This document shows positions 37,753 to 47,976 of a stretch of 64,000 bases of DNA, in pieces. Positions within the stretch are counted from its first letter, which is position 1. Every line of letters starts with the position of its first letter. Source of the stretch: Jejubacter calystegiae (GTDB lineage Bacteria; Pseudomonadota; Gammaproteobacteria; Enterobacterales; Enterobacteriaceae); NCBI RefSeq assembly GCF_005671395.1, contig NZ_CP040428.1, forward strand, positions 5,118,801-5,182,800, in the 5' to 3' direction. A program made the position numbers and the translations under genes. The notes under the pieces are model-generated. The model ran no database searches, was not told the DNA's origin, and saw nothing but the letters and a program-made list of their open reading frames with translations.

Positions 37753-38958
37753 TTATATTGTTTTTGATGCCGCCTTCTGCTGCTTCAGCGTTCGCCCCAG
37801 ATGCCACAGATTAACTAACACTACCAGCGCCGTGGCGATAAACACCCAGCGATAGCCCGCCATTGCCGATACTCCGGCCCCCATAAGCGGCCCTACGACA
37901 TTTCCCAGGTACATAAAGGACTGGTTATAACCAAAAATACGCCCGGTCACCTGCTCGCTGACATTTCTGACCAGCAGCGTCTGCACCGCGGGCAGCATAG
38001 CGCCATCGGCAAATCCCAACAGAAAACGCAGCACCGCCAATTGCACAGGGGAAGTGACAAATGACATGGCGAAGAAAAGCACCGCCGCCGCCGCCAGGGT
38101 CGCCACCAGTATACGGGAGGTACCGATACGATCCCCCAACCGCCCCAGACGCGGCGCGGAAATCAGCGCCGAGATGCCGGGCACCGCAGCGATCAGACCG
38201 CTCATAAAGGCGATATTGTTGCTGTCCGGCGCCATATTTTTAATAAACAGCGCCAGAATCGGCCCTACAGAGCCGTTACACAACTGAATCACCATGGTGG
38301 TCACAAACAGGCTGATGATCAGTTTCGGATAAGGCAACGACGCAAACACCGCCTTACCGCTCAGGCGTTCGCTCTTTGTCTGGGCCGGACGGGCCCCTTC
38401 ATGAATCAGCAACAGCGTCACGGTAAAACTCACCATCAGCAGCCCGGCCGTCACCAGAAAGACGGTGCGTAACCCCAGATGATCAGCCATAAAGCCCCCC
38501 AGCAGCGGCCCGGCGATCACGCCGCTAATCTGGGCCGTAGAAAGCGTACTTAACGCCCAACCGCTGCGATCGCGCGGGACCTGTGATGCCACCAGCGCCA
38601 TCGCATTAGGAATATAACCGGAAGTCAGCCCCATCAAACCACGCAGCAGGAACAGCTGCCAGACGTTACTGGCAAAGGCCTGTAGCAGAATCGCTACCGC
38701 CATACCGGCGGAGGCGCGCAGCAGCATCAGTTTGCGCCCTTTACGATCCGCCAGGCTCCCCCACATAGGCGAGACGATAGCCGAAACCAGAAAAGTGATG
38801 CTGAATGTCAGACCGGACCAGAGGGATAGCGCTTCGTGGGAAGTCACTCCTAATTGGGCGACGTAAAGTGGCAGAAACGGCAGAATCTGGCTGATGGCCA
38901 GGCCGGTGAAGAAACAGCCGAACCAGACCGATATTAGGTTGATCTTCCACTTTTCCAT
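37753..38958 (-). CDS. mdtG: MdtG-like multidrug MFS transporter
   Basis: A 401-residue MFS antiporter with twelve membrane segments. It follows E. coli MdtG block by block: FLPLYVAQLGVTSHEALSLWSG, SPMWGSLADRKGRKLMLLR (the motif A loop), GYIPNAMALVASQVPRDRSGWAL, SAPRLGRLGDRIG and FGYNQSFMYLGNVVGPLMGA. MdtG confers fosfomycin and deoxycholate resistance when overproduced and belongs to the MarA/SoxS regulon, which fits the nearby ramA. Its place beside iraP differs from E. coli K-12. Confidence 0.82.
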   Translation of the reverse strand: MEKWKINLISVWFGCFFTGLAISQILPFLPLYVAQLGVTSHEALSLWSGLTFSITFLVSAIVSPMWGSLADRKGRKLMLLRASAGMAVAILLQAFASNVWQLFLLRGLMGLTSGYIPNAMALVASQVPRDRSGWALSTLSTAQISGVIAGPLLGGFMADHLGLRTVFLVTAGLLMVSFTVTLLLIHEGARPAQTKSERLSGKAVFASLPYPKLIISLFVTTMVIQLCNGSVGPILALFIKNMAPDSNNIAFMSGLIAAVPGISALISAPRLGRLGDRIGTSRILVATLAAAAVLFFAMSFVTSPVQLAVLRFLLGFADGAMLPAVQTLLVRNVSEQVTGRIFGYNQSFMYLGNVVGPLMGAGVSAMAGYRWVFIATALVVLVNLWHLGRTLKQQKAASKTI

Positions 38959-39084
38959 CAGGGGGAGTTACTCAGCAAGTCAAACGTCAATCAAAAAGAG
39001 ATAAAAGCGTAGCAGAAAGCGCACCCCGGGATGGCGCACCCGATGCCCTTCCTCCAGGCGGTGCGATTTTATCATACAAACGGA

Positions 39085-39783
39085 TTAGCGACACAGACCG
39101 AAGCCATTCACCCCAAGGTGAAAGTGGTCGGCATGGGCGGCGTTAAACTCCGGTCCCAGCGAATTGCCGAAATAAGGGCACCCCTGGTAAAACAGTTCCC
39201 GTAATAGTACGCCGCGCTGCCCGTCTTCCGGCCAGTCCTTCAGAATATTGATGCGCTGCCCGTCGGCAAAACGAAAGCCGCGCACATCCAGGGCATCGGC
39301 GCTGGCGTGTTCACTGCGCCGCCCTTCGCTGCGGTGGTAAATATTGCGGCAGGCATAGCTGCCGATATGGTCGATACGGGTGAGCGCACTGCCCTGTAAC
39401 TGACCGGCCAGCTTCGCTCCCCGCTGATGCCAGAACATCACGCTGCGTAGCGCCAGCGGACAGCTGGCCAGAAAGGGACCGCTTAGCGCGATAGCGCCAA
39501 AATTCGCCACCCGAACCCGATCGTGCAGCGGACACTCGCCGCCGCCGTCCGGCTGGTGACGCCAGCCTATCATCCCCCTGGCGCGCGCAGTCTCCAGCAG
39601 CGCAAAACAGCGCTGAGGCTGTGATTCCAGCCCGCGCAGCTTATAGCGGGTCACAAGCGTCGGGGGGGCGTCCAGGGTCAGAGGCGCCCACGGATTGTAT
39701 TGCGGGGGTATCGCGCCAGTGCCCCACCAGGCAAACGTCGCCGCCAGCAGCATGAAAATCAGGAAACCTCCCCATTTTGCCAT
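39085..39783 (-). CDS. Extensin-like C-terminal domain protein
   Basis: A 232-residue protein with an N-terminal anchor (LIFMLLAATFAWWG). It belongs to the extensin-like family, related to D,D-carboxypeptidase folds: the metal-type pattern HASADALDVRGFRFADG gives His and Asp, and ADHFHLGVNGFG the last His. Several Cys suggest disulfides in the periplasm. It probably cuts or binds peptidoglycan. It is divergent from ddlA, another cell-wall gene. Confidence 0.82.
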   Translation of the reverse strand: MAKWGGFLIFMLLAATFAWWGTGAIPPQYNPWAPLTLDAPPTLVTRYKLRGLESQPQRCFALLETARARGMIGWRHQPDGGGECPLHDRVRVANFGAIALSGPFLASCPLALRSVMFWHQRGAKLAGQLQGSALTRIDHIGSYACRNIYHRSEGRRSEHASADALDVRGFRFADGQRINILKDWPEDGQRGVLLRELFYQGCPYFGNSLGPEFNAAHADHFHLGVNGFGLCR

Positions 39784-39919
39784 GGCAGAATCCGGCTCTT
39801 CGCGTAGAGAATAATCAGTATAGAAGGTTGTGCCATATTGAACGCAGGAAGCAGATGAAGCCCTGTGGGGAGCGTGCTATTTTGTCTGCTTTGCACCATT
39901 TTCTTATAGGGTTTCTGAC

Positions 39920-41017
39920 ATGGCAAAACTACGGGTGGGTATCGTGTTCGGCGGCAAATCGTCCGAGCACGAAGTGTCGTTACAGTCGGCGAAGAATATT
40001 GTCGATGCACTGGATAAAACGCGCTTTGAACCGGTGCTGTTAGGCATGGATAAAACAGGCCGCTGGCAGTTAAACGCGCCCGACAGCTGGCTCAATCACG
40101 CCGACTCCCCGGCGCATATCGCGTTGAATCCCTCTCCACACCTTCTTGCCCTGCTGCCGGGAAGCGAAGCGCCAGCGCTGACCGATACCCTGAGCGGCGA
40201 CGCTCTGCCGGTAGACGTCATCTTCCCAATCGTGCACGGCACCCTCGGCGAGGATGGCTCCCTGCAGGGCATGCTACGGATGGCGAATCTGCCGTTTGTC
40301 GGCTCTGACGTGCTGGGCTCGGCGGCCAGTATGGATAAAGATGTGGCCAAGCGCCTGCTGCGCGACGCCGGTCTCAATGTGGCGCCTTTCGTCACTCTGA
40401 GGCCAGCCATCCGCGACAGTGTCGACTTTGCCGCCCTCAGCCAGCGTTTCGGGCTGCCGATATTCGTTAAACCCGCCTGTCAGGGCTCTTCGGTGGGCGT
40501 CAGCCGCGTGACCAGCGCACAGGAGTACCAGGCGGCTCTGGATCTGGCTTTCCGCTTCGATACCAAAGTGATTGTCGAACAGGGGATTCAGGGGCGTGAG
40601 ATCGAATGCGCCGTACTCGGCAATGATCAGCCCCAGGCCAGCACCTGCGGCGAGATCGTGGTCAGCGCCCAGTTCTATAGCTATGACGCGAAATACATCA
40701 GCGACAACCAGGCCAACGTGGTGGTGCCCGCCGATCTGCCCCCGGAAATCAACGACCGCATTCGCGCCATTGCCGTCCAGGCATATCAGGCGCTGGAATG
40801 CTGCGGCATGGCCCGGGTGGATGTGTTCCTGACGCCGAATAACGAGGTCATCGTCAACGAAATCAATACGCTACCCGGCTTTACCAATATCAGCATGTAC
40901 CCCAAGCTGTGGCAGGCCAGCGGCATCGGTTATCGCGACTTAATCAGCCGCCTGATCGACCTGGCTCTGGAACGCCATGCCCAACACAGCGCCCTGGAAA
41001 GTTCCGTCGTTCTCTGA
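39920..41017 (+). CDS. ddlA: D-alanine-D-alanine ligase A
   Basis: A 365-residue ATP-grasp enzyme starting [20 protein letters not shown]. It joins two D-Ala for peptidoglycan precursors. Key blocks are [15 protein letters not shown], the lysine and glycine loop [16 protein letters not shown], and the metal and phosphate site [20 protein letters not shown]. Length is as in E. coli DdlA. Confidence 0.95.
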   Translation: MAKLRVGIVFGGKSSEHEVSLQSAKNIVDALDKTRFEPVLLGMDKTGRWQLNAPDSWLNHADSPAHIALNPSPHLLALLPGSEAPALTDTLSGDALPVDVIFPIVHGTLGEDGSLQGMLRMANLPFVGSDVLGSAASMDKDVAKRLLRDAGLNVAPFVTLRPAIRDSVDFAALSQRFGLPIFVKPACQGSSVGVSRVTSAQEYQAALDLAFRFDTKVIVEQGIQGREIECAVLGNDQPQASTCGEIVVSAQFYSYDAKYISDNQANVVVPADLPPEINDRIRAIAVQAYQALECCGMARVDVFLTPNNEVIVNEINTLPGFTNISMYPKLWQASGIGYRDLISRLIDLALERHAQHSALESSVVL

Positions 41018-41044
41018 CATTGCAACAGGCGGGGACCGCCCCGC

Positions 41045-41620
41045 TTAGTCGTTGGCCAACGCCCGCCACATGGTTTCAAAACCAATGCTTTTCACTTCGC
41101 TGGCACGCTCAGGATCGCGGCTGGCGAAGGCGATGGTGGTTTCCGCCAGCGCCATAAACATCCGATCGCCAAAAGTCCGGTAGGTGTCACTGCGAAACAC
41201 CGGCCGTACCTGCTGTTCGCACAGATCGTTGAGTTCAGGAAATTGTTCGTCGGCCTGACGGCGGATAGCGTCATCGATCTTATCGCTGACTTCCAGCTGG
41301 CAGACGGCCCGGTAACCGTCCGGACACTCCATCCCCCAGTCGATATAGCTGTTCCAGATATTATTCAGCAATACCTTCGGGTGTGAATTCTGGAGATCCA
41401 GCTCGCCCAGGATCCGCTGGCAAAGCAGCTGTTTCAGGTGCAGGTAAAGCGCTCGCAGCAGTTCGTCCTTAGTGGCAAAGTAGCGAAACAGGGTTCCTTC
41501 TGCCACCCGGGCGCCGCGCGCTATCATGGCGGTAGAGGCGCCGATACCGGCGTGGGCGATGGCAATAGTCGCCGCTTCCAGTAATGCCTGTTTCTTATCT
41601 TCACTTTTTGGACGAGCCAC
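41045..41620 (-). CDS. ramR: TetR-family repressor RamR
   Basis: A 191-residue TetR repressor beginning MARPKSEDKKQALLEAATIA. The helix-turn-helix is STAMIARGARVAEGTLFRYFATKDELL. It matches RamR, which represses romA-ramA and lets go on binding bile acids, dyes or drugs. It is divergent from romA, and its palindrome lies between the two genes. The frame is complete, so the locus should be repressible. Confidence 0.92.
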   Translation of the reverse strand: MARPKSEDKKQALLEAATIAIAHAGIGASTAMIARGARVAEGTLFRYFATKDELLRALYLHLKQLLCQRILGELDLQNSHPKVLLNNIWNSYIDWGMECPDGYRAVCQLEVSDKIDDAIRRQADEQFPELNDLCEQQVRPVFRSDTYRTFGDRMFMALAETTIAFASRDPERASEVKSIGFETMWRALAND

Positions 41621-41710
41621 TCGTTTTACCTCCCGTGGGTTCTGATTGCCGCGAATTGAATCACGGCTTACCGCCAGACCGCAACCTCAACCGTGCGCCT
41701 AATAATTTCC

Positions 41711-41756
41711 TTGACGGAAAACAGCTCGCCCATATAATGAGTGTTTACTCACTCAT
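41711..41756 (+). promoter_or_regulatory. romA-ramA promoter with RamR palindrome
   Basis: TTGACG (41711-41716) and TATAAT (41733-41738) with a 16-base spacer form a strong sigma-70 promoter. Overlapping its -10 end is ATGAGTG-TTTACT-CACTCAT (41737-41756), a perfect seven-base palindrome and the known type of RamR operator. Confidence 0.88.
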
Positions 41757-41812
41757 ATTCAACTTATTGTCAGTGCTGACTAAAAATCTGTGAGTCGTCT
41801 GGCACCCTGGTC

Positions 41813-42913
41813 ATGAGAATTTTCATTATTAGCGCGGTGATTATGATGTCGCTAGCAACTACAGTAGGAATGACGCTCAGTTTTGCGCCCGGTTTTGGTC
41901 GGGCGCCGGACGGTGCCCATCAGGCGCTGCTGGCCCGCTCGCCCAATTTTTACGACGGCCAGTTCCATAATGCGCTGCCAACGCCGATGTTGACCGGCGA
42001 TAAAAGCCGAACCCGACTGCTGCTGGAGATGCTGTTTCGCGCTAAAGAGGGGCTTCGCCCTGACGCCCCGCTTCCTTATTTCCCTACCGATCTGCGTACT
42101 CTGGATCCCCGACAGGAGATTATCGTCTGGCTTGGCCACTCCTCCTGGTATCTGCAGATGGGCGGCAAACGTATTCTGATCGATCCGGTATTTAGCGACT
42201 ACGCCGCGCCCTTCTCTTTCGTGAACAAGGCCTTTTCCCGCGCCCTGCCCTGGCAGGCCGAGACCATGCCCGAGATCGACACGCTGATAATCTCTCACGA
42301 TCACTACGATCATCTGGATTACGCCACGATTAAGGCGCTATTGCCGAAGATTCGCCAGGCGCTGGTGCCGCTCGGCGTGGGATCGCACCTGCGCCACTGG
42401 GGTATGGCCCCTGCCAGAATTATTGAATCCGACTGGCACCAGAGCTGGCCGCTGTCAGATACGCTGAATGTGCACGTGCTGCCCGCCCGCCACTTTTCCG
42501 GCCGCGGCCTGAAGAGCAACCAGACGCTGTGGGCCAGCTTTATGTTCGCCACGCCGGACAGCAAGATTTACTACAGCGGCGACAGCGGCTACGGACCGCA
42601 CTTTAAAGAGATTGGCCAACGCTTTGGCGCTATTGATATCGCCATTATGGAAAACGGTCAGTACGACCCGAGCTGGAAACATATTCATATGATGCCGGAA
42701 GAAGCGGCGCAGGGGGCCAGCGATCTGAATGCCCGCGCCGTTATTCCCGGCCACGCCGGGCGCTTTGTACTGGCCAATCATAAATGGAACGACCCCTGGC
42801 GGCGCCTGGTGGCTGCCGCCGCTGAAAAGCCCTGGACGCTGCTAACGCCGCAGATGGGGGAAGTCGTCCGGACAGACCACCAGCAGCCGTTCACCACCTG
42901 GTGGCAAAAATAA
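41813..42913 (+). CDS. romA: Metallo-beta-lactamase-fold protein RomA
   Basis: A 366-residue MBL-fold hydrolase. A hydrophobic N terminus (IFIISAVIMMSLATTVGMTL) could anchor it. Zinc motifs are SHDHYDHLD, with VLPARHFSGRG, YYSGDSGYG and IPGHAGRF. It is close to NAPE-PLD/UlaG-like enzymes. RomA is co-transcribed with ramA in Klebsiella and Enterobacter and has been linked to porin changes and resistance. Its substrate is unknown. ramA follows after 35 bases. Confidence 0.9.
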   Translation: MRIFIISAVIMMSLATTVGMTLSFAPGFGRAPDGAHQALLARSPNFYDGQFHNALPTPMLTGDKSRTRLLLEMLFRAKEGLRPDAPLPYFPTDLRTLDPRQEIIVWLGHSSWYLQMGGKRILIDPVFSDYAAPFSFVNKAFSRALPWQAETMPEIDTLIISHDHYDHLDYATIKALLPKIRQALVPLGVGSHLRHWGMAPARIIESDWHQSWPLSDTLNVHVLPARHFSGRGLKSNQTLWASFMFATPDSKIYYSGDSGYGPHFKEIGQRFGAIDIAIMENGQYDPSWKHIHMMPEEAAQGASDLNARAVIPGHAGRFVLANHKWNDPWRRLVAAAAEKPWTLLTPQMGEVVRTDHQQPFTTWWQK

Positions 42914-42948
42914 TAACGTCGCACCTGCCGCAAAAAGGGAGAGAAACT

Positions 42949-43296
42949 ATGTCCATTCCGCATCAGGTCATTGAAACGCTGATCGACTGGATCGATGATA
43001 ATCTGCACCAGCCGTTGCGCATTGATGACATCGCCCGCCACGCTGGCTATTCCAAATGGCACCTTCAACGCCTGTTCCTTCAGTACACCGGACAGAGCCT
43101 GGGTCGCTATATCCGTGAAAGAAAGCTGAAGATGGCGGCGCGGGATCTGCGCAATACCGATGAGAAGGTGTTTGATATCAGTCTTAAGTATGGCTACGAG
43201 TCGCAGCAGACCTTTACCCGTATCTTTACCAGGACCTTCCACCAGCCGCCGGGAGCATACCGTAAACAGATGCCGGTTCAGCGCTGTCAGCGCTGA
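42949..43296 (+). CDS. ramA: AraC-family multidrug resistance activator RamA
   Basis: A 115-residue protein made of just two AraC helix-turn-helix motifs: IDDIARHAGYSKWHLQRLFL and KVFDISLKYGYESQQTFTRI. It is nearly the same as Salmonella and Klebsiella RamA. It activates acrAB-tolC, micF and others at marboxes. ATG 42949 lies after GGAGAGAAACT. Expression is governed by RamR at the upstream palindrome. Confidence 0.95.
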   Translation: MSIPHQVIETLIDWIDDNLHQPLRIDDIARHAGYSKWHLQRLFLQYTGQSLGRYIRERKLKMAARDLRNTDEKVFDISLKYGYESQQTFTRIFTRTFHQPPGAYRKQMPVQRCQR

Positions 43297-43498
43297 ACCG
43301 GCCCTAAGTGCGGAAAATCTCAAATATTACCGTACGGAAATAAAAGTTACATAAATGTGAAATGGAGCAGAAATTGCGACTCCAGGAGCATTCTGTACCC
43401 GAAATTACCAGCAATCCGATATTGACAATCCCTATGACCTGCCACACTGACCATTACGGGTTACATCCCGCATTCAGGACAGTATCCCCGGAGGTTAT

Positions 43499-43810
43499 AT
43501 GGCAGACTTTACTTTATCGAAACCGGCGGTGACCGGTACGAAAGGGAAAGGATCTCCCCTGGGCAACGTCGCCTACGCACTTTTCGTGCTGTTTTTTTTC
43601 TGGGTCGGCTCACTGCTGGTCGATATGCTGATCCAGGCGCCCGGCGTCTTTGAACATCTGATGCAGAACAGCGATACCACCCGCCCACAGATTGAAATGG
43701 GACTTGGGGTTGGCAGCCTGTTCGGGATTGGGGTTTTTGCCCTTGGCGCCCTGCTGGTGGGCGCCTCGGTAACCGCGTTACGCCTGCGGCGTCGTCATCT
43801 ACGCCGCTAG
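43499..43810 (+). CDS. yaiY: Inner-membrane protein YaiY
   Basis: A 103-residue protein like E. coli YaiY: MADFTLSKP, NVAYALFVLFFFWVGSLLVD, QAPGVFEHLMQ and IEMGLGVGSLFGIGVFALGA. Two membrane segments and a basic tail (RLRRRHLRR) are visible. Function is unknown. It has a strong GGAGG site and overlaps the end of convergent yaiW by four bases. Confidence 0.92.
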   Translation: MADFTLSKPAVTGTKGKGSPLGNVAYALFVLFFFWVGSLLVDMLIQAPGVFEHLMQNSDTTRPQIEMGLGVGSLFGIGVFALGALLVGASVTALRLRRRHLRR

Positions 43811-44907
43811 CGAGCCATACAGCGAGCCCGGCGATCGTCCACCCGTTTCGCAAACCATGCGGTGGTCAGATTGCGGGTGATCTTCGGGCTCTCCAGAGTA
43901 ATCCCCGGCAAAATAGCCCGCGGCAGTTTTCTGCCGCTGCGCTTTTCCGCCAGCGCAAAGACTTTCTCGTAAAGCGACTCTTCTTCAAACTCCAGGGTAT
44001 CGCCCTGCTTCAGCGCCTGATGGATCTCGCTATTGCTCATATCGAGCTGTGACGCCAGCCGACGTACCGCCAGTTCAGTCTTACCCGGCTCGTCGCTGTC
44101 ATAGCGGATCAGATCGCCATCCAGCGCCAGTTTTACGCCGCTGGCCTTACTGACCGCCTGCTGGAAGGCGGCATTACGGCTGGCGTACCAGCCGGCGTTA
44201 AAGTCGGCAAAGCGATAGAGAGGCCGGTCATAGTTGGCCGGATAGTTCAGCAGGTGATAAGTACCGAACCACAGGCCGCCGCGCCGGGTAAACACTTCCT
44301 GGCGTACGGTACCGGTTATCTTCCACGGATAGCCGTCCTGGTGCTGTTCGGCAAAGGCGATGCTGACCTGCATCGGCCCGCCGGTATGGACCGGGTTCAG
44401 ACGCCCGAACAGCTTCTGTCCCAGCGGCACCATATCGATAAAGTCATCGAATATAGCGCTCAGCTCCCCTTCGCTCCTCACGCGATCCAGACGCTCGGCG
44501 TAACTCTTCCCGGTGGGGGACTTCACCGATAGCGCCGCCCGCACCATAAACTCCGGCACGTAAAGCTTACCGGCGCGGCGGTAGATCTCCTGCCAGGCAA
44601 TTTTACTCAGATTCGGCACCGTGGGATCGCTCTGATACGTGGACTCCTGAGCCGCCACCGCCAGCACCGAACAGACGTTCTCTTCGGTGGGCGCCAGCCC
44701 CTGGCTGGAGAAGGTGGTGGCGATATCCCGGGCCCAGGCATCACGATCCTTTACGCTGGCCGGCATTTTCTGACGTACGGTGGCAGCCACGTCGACGGGC
44801 TTTACCCCTTCAGGCAGCGGCTGCGCGCGTTGTTGACTACAGCCCGCCAGCACCAGCGCGGCCAGTATCCCGATGGCAGGTAGCCGCAAGCGTCGATGAT
44901 TCTCCAT
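43807..44907 (-). CDS. yaiW: Outer-membrane lipoprotein YaiW
   Basis: A 366-residue lipoprotein from ATG 44907: signal sequence then lipobox LAGC at about residues 20-23. It matches YaiW, a surface-exposed lipoprotein that with SbmA aids uptake of proline-rich peptides such as Bac7. Family blocks include YQSDPTVPNLSKIAW and HTGGPMQVSIAFAEQH. It lies just behind sbmA and is probably co-transcribed with it. Confidence 0.93.
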   Translation of the reverse strand: MENHRRLRLPAIGILAALVLAGCSQQRAQPLPEGVKPVDVAATVRQKMPASVKDRDAWARDIATTFSSQGLAPTEENVCSVLAVAAQESTYQSDPTVPNLSKIAWQEIYRRAGKLYVPEFMVRAALSVKSPTGKSYAERLDRVRSEGELSAIFDDFIDMVPLGQKLFGRLNPVHTGGPMQVSIAFAEQHQDGYPWKITGTVRQEVFTRRGGLWFGTYHLLNYPANYDRPLYRFADFNAGWYASRNAAFQQAVSKASGVKLALDGDLIRYDSDEPGKTELAVRRLASQLDMSNSEIHQALKQGDTLEFEEESLYEKVFALAEKRSGRKLPRAILPGITLESPKITRNLTTAWFAKRVDDRRARCMAR

Positions 44908-44982
44908 AGATTTCCTTCCAAATTGCGGGTTCGCTGCCGGCGAGCCTGCCATTATGCCGCTGTGCCGTCAACGCCCGCGCCT

Positions 44983-46197
44983 TCAGGCTTCCTGAATCAT
45001 CTGCGGCTGCGGCACATCCAGATGGTGCTCGAAGCTGCGCAGACGCTTGTAGATCGACATCAGCTCCACCAGGGTGGTCCAGGAGAGAATCAGATACTGG
45101 AACGCTTCCCTCACCTGGCCGAACACATTGAGGATCTGGGTCATCAGTCCCAGAGTAATGGCCCCGGCCGCAATCGACGGAAACAGCACGATCAGGCCGA
45201 AAACATTATCCAGTTGCATATAGAGAATGCGGGCGATATTAAAGTACATATAGTGGAAGTAGAGCCGGAAGTAGTTACGGCGCACCGAGTGAAACAGCTC
45301 ACCCAGCGTGGGCGGCGCAGCACGGGTGGGATCGTCTTCGCCGTAGACCAGCTCCTTTCGGTAGGCCGCCTCCACTCGCTGATTATTAAACTCCAGACCG
45401 GGCAGCTTGATCCCTACCAGCGCCAGCAGCGCGGTACCCATCAGCGCCCAGACCACGCCCGCCACCACCAGCGGATACGGAATCTGTCCCACCACCGGTA
45501 ACTCTTTAATATGGGGAGAGAGCGCCACCAGCACCGGCAGAAAGGCGAACAGCGTGACCACCGCCTTAAGCAACTGGCTGCCCACATCTTCCAGCGTCGT
45601 GGCGAAACGCATGGTATCTTCCTGCACGCGCTGGGCCGCCCCTTCAATATGGCGCAGTCGCTGCCAGTGCGCGGTATAGTACTGATTCATGGCGGTACGC
45701 CAGCGAAAGACGTAATGGCTAACGAAGAAATTATTCAGTACCGATACCACGACGGCGATCAGCGCAATTCCCAGAAAGACGCCTATCTCGCTGTAAAACT
45801 GATTAATCCGCACTTTACCCGGCGAGGTTAACGCCTGCTGGATCAGATCGTAGAACGGCGCATACCAGGCGTTAACCGCCAGCCCCACCTCCACCAGAAA
45901 CCAGGTGACGAAGACAATAAGCGCACTACCTGGTATCGACCAGTACTGCCAGCGGTGCGGCGCCCGGATAAACCAGAATCCGGCGAACAGCGCGGTACAG
46001 GCCCAATAGTAGCCGTAAAACAGCAGATAACTGGCGGACCAGAAACGGGCTGCACTGATCGGTACCTGCTCGCTGGCGCCGACGATATGATTCAGCCAGC
46101 GTTCACCGCCCAGCTGCCAGAACAGGATAGTTACCAGCATCCAGATAAGCGCCGAAGAGAAAAACAGCGCCGGACGCGGAAAAAAAGATTTAAACAT
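44983..46197 (-). CDS. sbmA: Peptide antibiotic transporter SbmA
   Basis: A 404-residue inner-membrane protein from ATG 46197 ([13 protein letters not shown]). It follows E. coli SbmA closely: [72 protein letters not shown], and [18 protein letters not shown]. It imports microcins B17 and J25, bleomycin and proline-rich host peptides using the proton gradient. It has the membrane fold of an ABC exporter without the ATPase. Confidence 0.95.
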   Translation of the reverse strand: MFKSFFPRPALFFSSALIWMLVTILFWQLGGERWLNHIVGASEQVPISAARFWSASYLLFYGYYWACTALFAGFWFIRAPHRWQYWSIPGSALIVFVTWFLVEVGLAVNAWYAPFYDLIQQALTSPGKVRINQFYSEIGVFLGIALIAVVVSVLNNFFVSHYVFRWRTAMNQYYTAHWQRLRHIEGAAQRVQEDTMRFATTLEDVGSQLLKAVVTLFAFLPVLVALSPHIKELPVVGQIPYPLVVAGVVWALMGTALLALVGIKLPGLEFNNQRVEAAYRKELVYGEDDPTRAAPPTLGELFHSVRRNYFRLYFHYMYFNIARILYMQLDNVFGLIVLFPSIAAGAITLGLMTQILNVFGQVREAFQYLILSWTTLVELMSIYKRLRSFEHHLDVPQPQMIQEA

Positions 46198-46614
46198 CAA
46201 TAAAACTCCAGCATAAACACGAATCGCCATAGCGGCGGCGCAGGAATCCCGCCCCGCGCAGGTGACCAAACCCACAGAAGATAACGTGAAGCGAGTCACA
46301 GTAACGTCAGAATCTTGTATCAAACCGTGAAGCAGGTTGACGATGGACAAGAGTACGTCTTAAGTAATTCCTTATAAAAGGCGTTCTGCCTTGCTGGATC
46401 GCACGAAAGAGCACCTCCGGGAACTTTCCTCACCCACGCCAGCGGCGGCCGTTGGCTCTGTCGGTACGCTCAGGTAAAAAAGGGTTACCCGTGAAACGAC
46501 AGGTTACGTTTTTTTTCGTGCGATAACGCGCACCTGTGCTGGCAAAGCGCCACATCGTGATATAAACACCAATAGTCTTAAGTTAAAAATTGTACACTCA
46601 CTGGACGGATTGCA
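46198..46614. other. Gene-free region between divergent sbmA and ampH
   Basis: About 400 bases with no convincing gene. Promoters for both flanking genes should be here. A GGAACTT at 46419-46425 resembles a sigma-E -35 element, but no matching TCTGA-type -10 follows at the right distance. Confidence 0.4.
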
Positions 46615-47826
46615 TTGAAACATCGTTTTCTCTCTTTTGCCGCTATCGCTCTGGCGGCACTTCCCATCGCTAGCCGGGCGGCACAGGCGCCGGACCCGCT
46701 GTCCACCGCAGATATCGCCGAGCGTTACGCCAATCATATCTTCTACGGAAGCGGCGCCACAGGCATGGCGATGGTCGTTATTAACGGCAACCAGCGCGTC
46801 TTTCAGAGCCTGGGGGAAACCCGCCCCGGCAACAATGTGAAGCCGCGGCTCGATTCGGTGATCCGCGTTGCCTCTCTGACCAAGCTGATGACCAGCGAAG
46901 TGATGGTTAAGCTGCTCGACCAGGGGGTGGTGCAACTCGACGATCCGCTCAGCAAATACGCGCCGCCTGGCGCCCGGGTGCCTACCTATCACGGCGAACC
47001 CATCCGGCTGGTTAACCTGGCGACCCATACCAGCGCCCTGCCCCGCGAACAGCCAGGCGGCGTCTCTCCCCGCCCGGTCTTTATCTGGCCTACCCGCCAG
47101 CAGCGCTGGAACTGGCTGGAATCGGCCAGCCTGAAACACGCCCCCGGCAGTCAGGCCGCCTACTCTAACCTGGCCTACGATCTGCTGGCCGATGCCCTGG
47201 CGCGCGCTTCAGGTAAGCCGTATCCCAAACTGTTCGATGAGCAGATCGCCCGTCCACTCGGGATGAAAGACACCACCTTTACCCCTTCGCCGGATCAGTG
47301 CGGAAGGCTGATGATCCCCGAACGTGGCGCCAGCCCCTGTAACAATACGCTGGCCGCTGTCGGCAGCGGCGGTATCTACTCCACGCCGGACGATATGATG
47401 CGCTGGATGCAGCAGTTCCTGGCATCCGACTTCCATTCCAGAAGCAGCCAGGCGGATCGCATGCAGACGCTGATCTACCAGCGTAGCCAGTTTGCTAAAG
47501 TGATTGGCATGGACGTACCTGGCCGGGCCGATGCCCTGGGGCTGGGCTGGGTCTATATGAAACCGAAAGACGGCAGGCCGGGAATTATCCAGAAAACCGG
47601 CGGCGCCGGGGGTTTTATCACCTATATGGCGATGGTGCCGGAGAAAAACGTCGGCGCCTTTGTGGTGGTGACCCGCTCCCCCCTGACCCGTTTTTCCAGT
47701 ATGAGCGACGGGATTAACGATCTGGTCAGCGAGCTGAGCGGCAGCGCGACATCGCAGCCCCAGCCGGTTCTGACCCGCACCGATATTAACCCCGCAGGTG
47801 CGGTAAGCCAGAGCGCATCGCGTTAA
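46615..47826 (+). CDS. ampH: Penicillin-binding protein/D,D-endopeptidase AmpH
   Basis: A 403-residue class C beta-lactamase-like protein from a TTG start at 46615, with a signal peptide (FLSFAAIALAALPIASRAA). Active-site motifs are SLTK (in RVASLTKLMT), YSN (in AAYSNLAYD) and a KTGGAGG triad. AmpH cleaves peptidoglycan cross-links for recycling and has weak beta-lactamase action. The C terminus is longer than in E. coli (TSQPQPVLTRTDINPA). Confidence 0.94.
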   Translation: MKHRFLSFAAIALAALPIASRAAQAPDPLSTADIAERYANHIFYGSGATGMAMVVINGNQRVFQSLGETRPGNNVKPRLDSVIRVASLTKLMTSEVMVKLLDQGVVQLDDPLSKYAPPGARVPTYHGEPIRLVNLATHTSALPREQPGGVSPRPVFIWPTRQQRWNWLESASLKHAPGSQAAYSNLAYDLLADALARASGKPYPKLFDEQIARPLGMKDTTFTPSPDQCGRLMIPERGASPCNNTLAAVGSGGIYSTPDDMMRWMQQFLASDFHSRSSQADRMQTLIYQRSQFAKVIGMDVPGRADALGLGWVYMKPKDGRPGIIQKTGGAGGFITYMAMVPEKNVGAFVVVTRSPLTRFSSMSDGINDLVSELSGSATSQPQPVLTRTDINPAGAVSQSASR

Positions 47827-47976
47827 TCAGCCACTGGCGCCCCCTGGGCGCCAGTGGTACGCAGAAGAAAGCATCTGTCGACAAATCGCTACGGGTTTAA
47901 CCGCAAGTTATGTTCTTATACGGATAATAGGGTCATTTATCATTATCGCCACACAATCGAACTGCGCGGAGTAACG

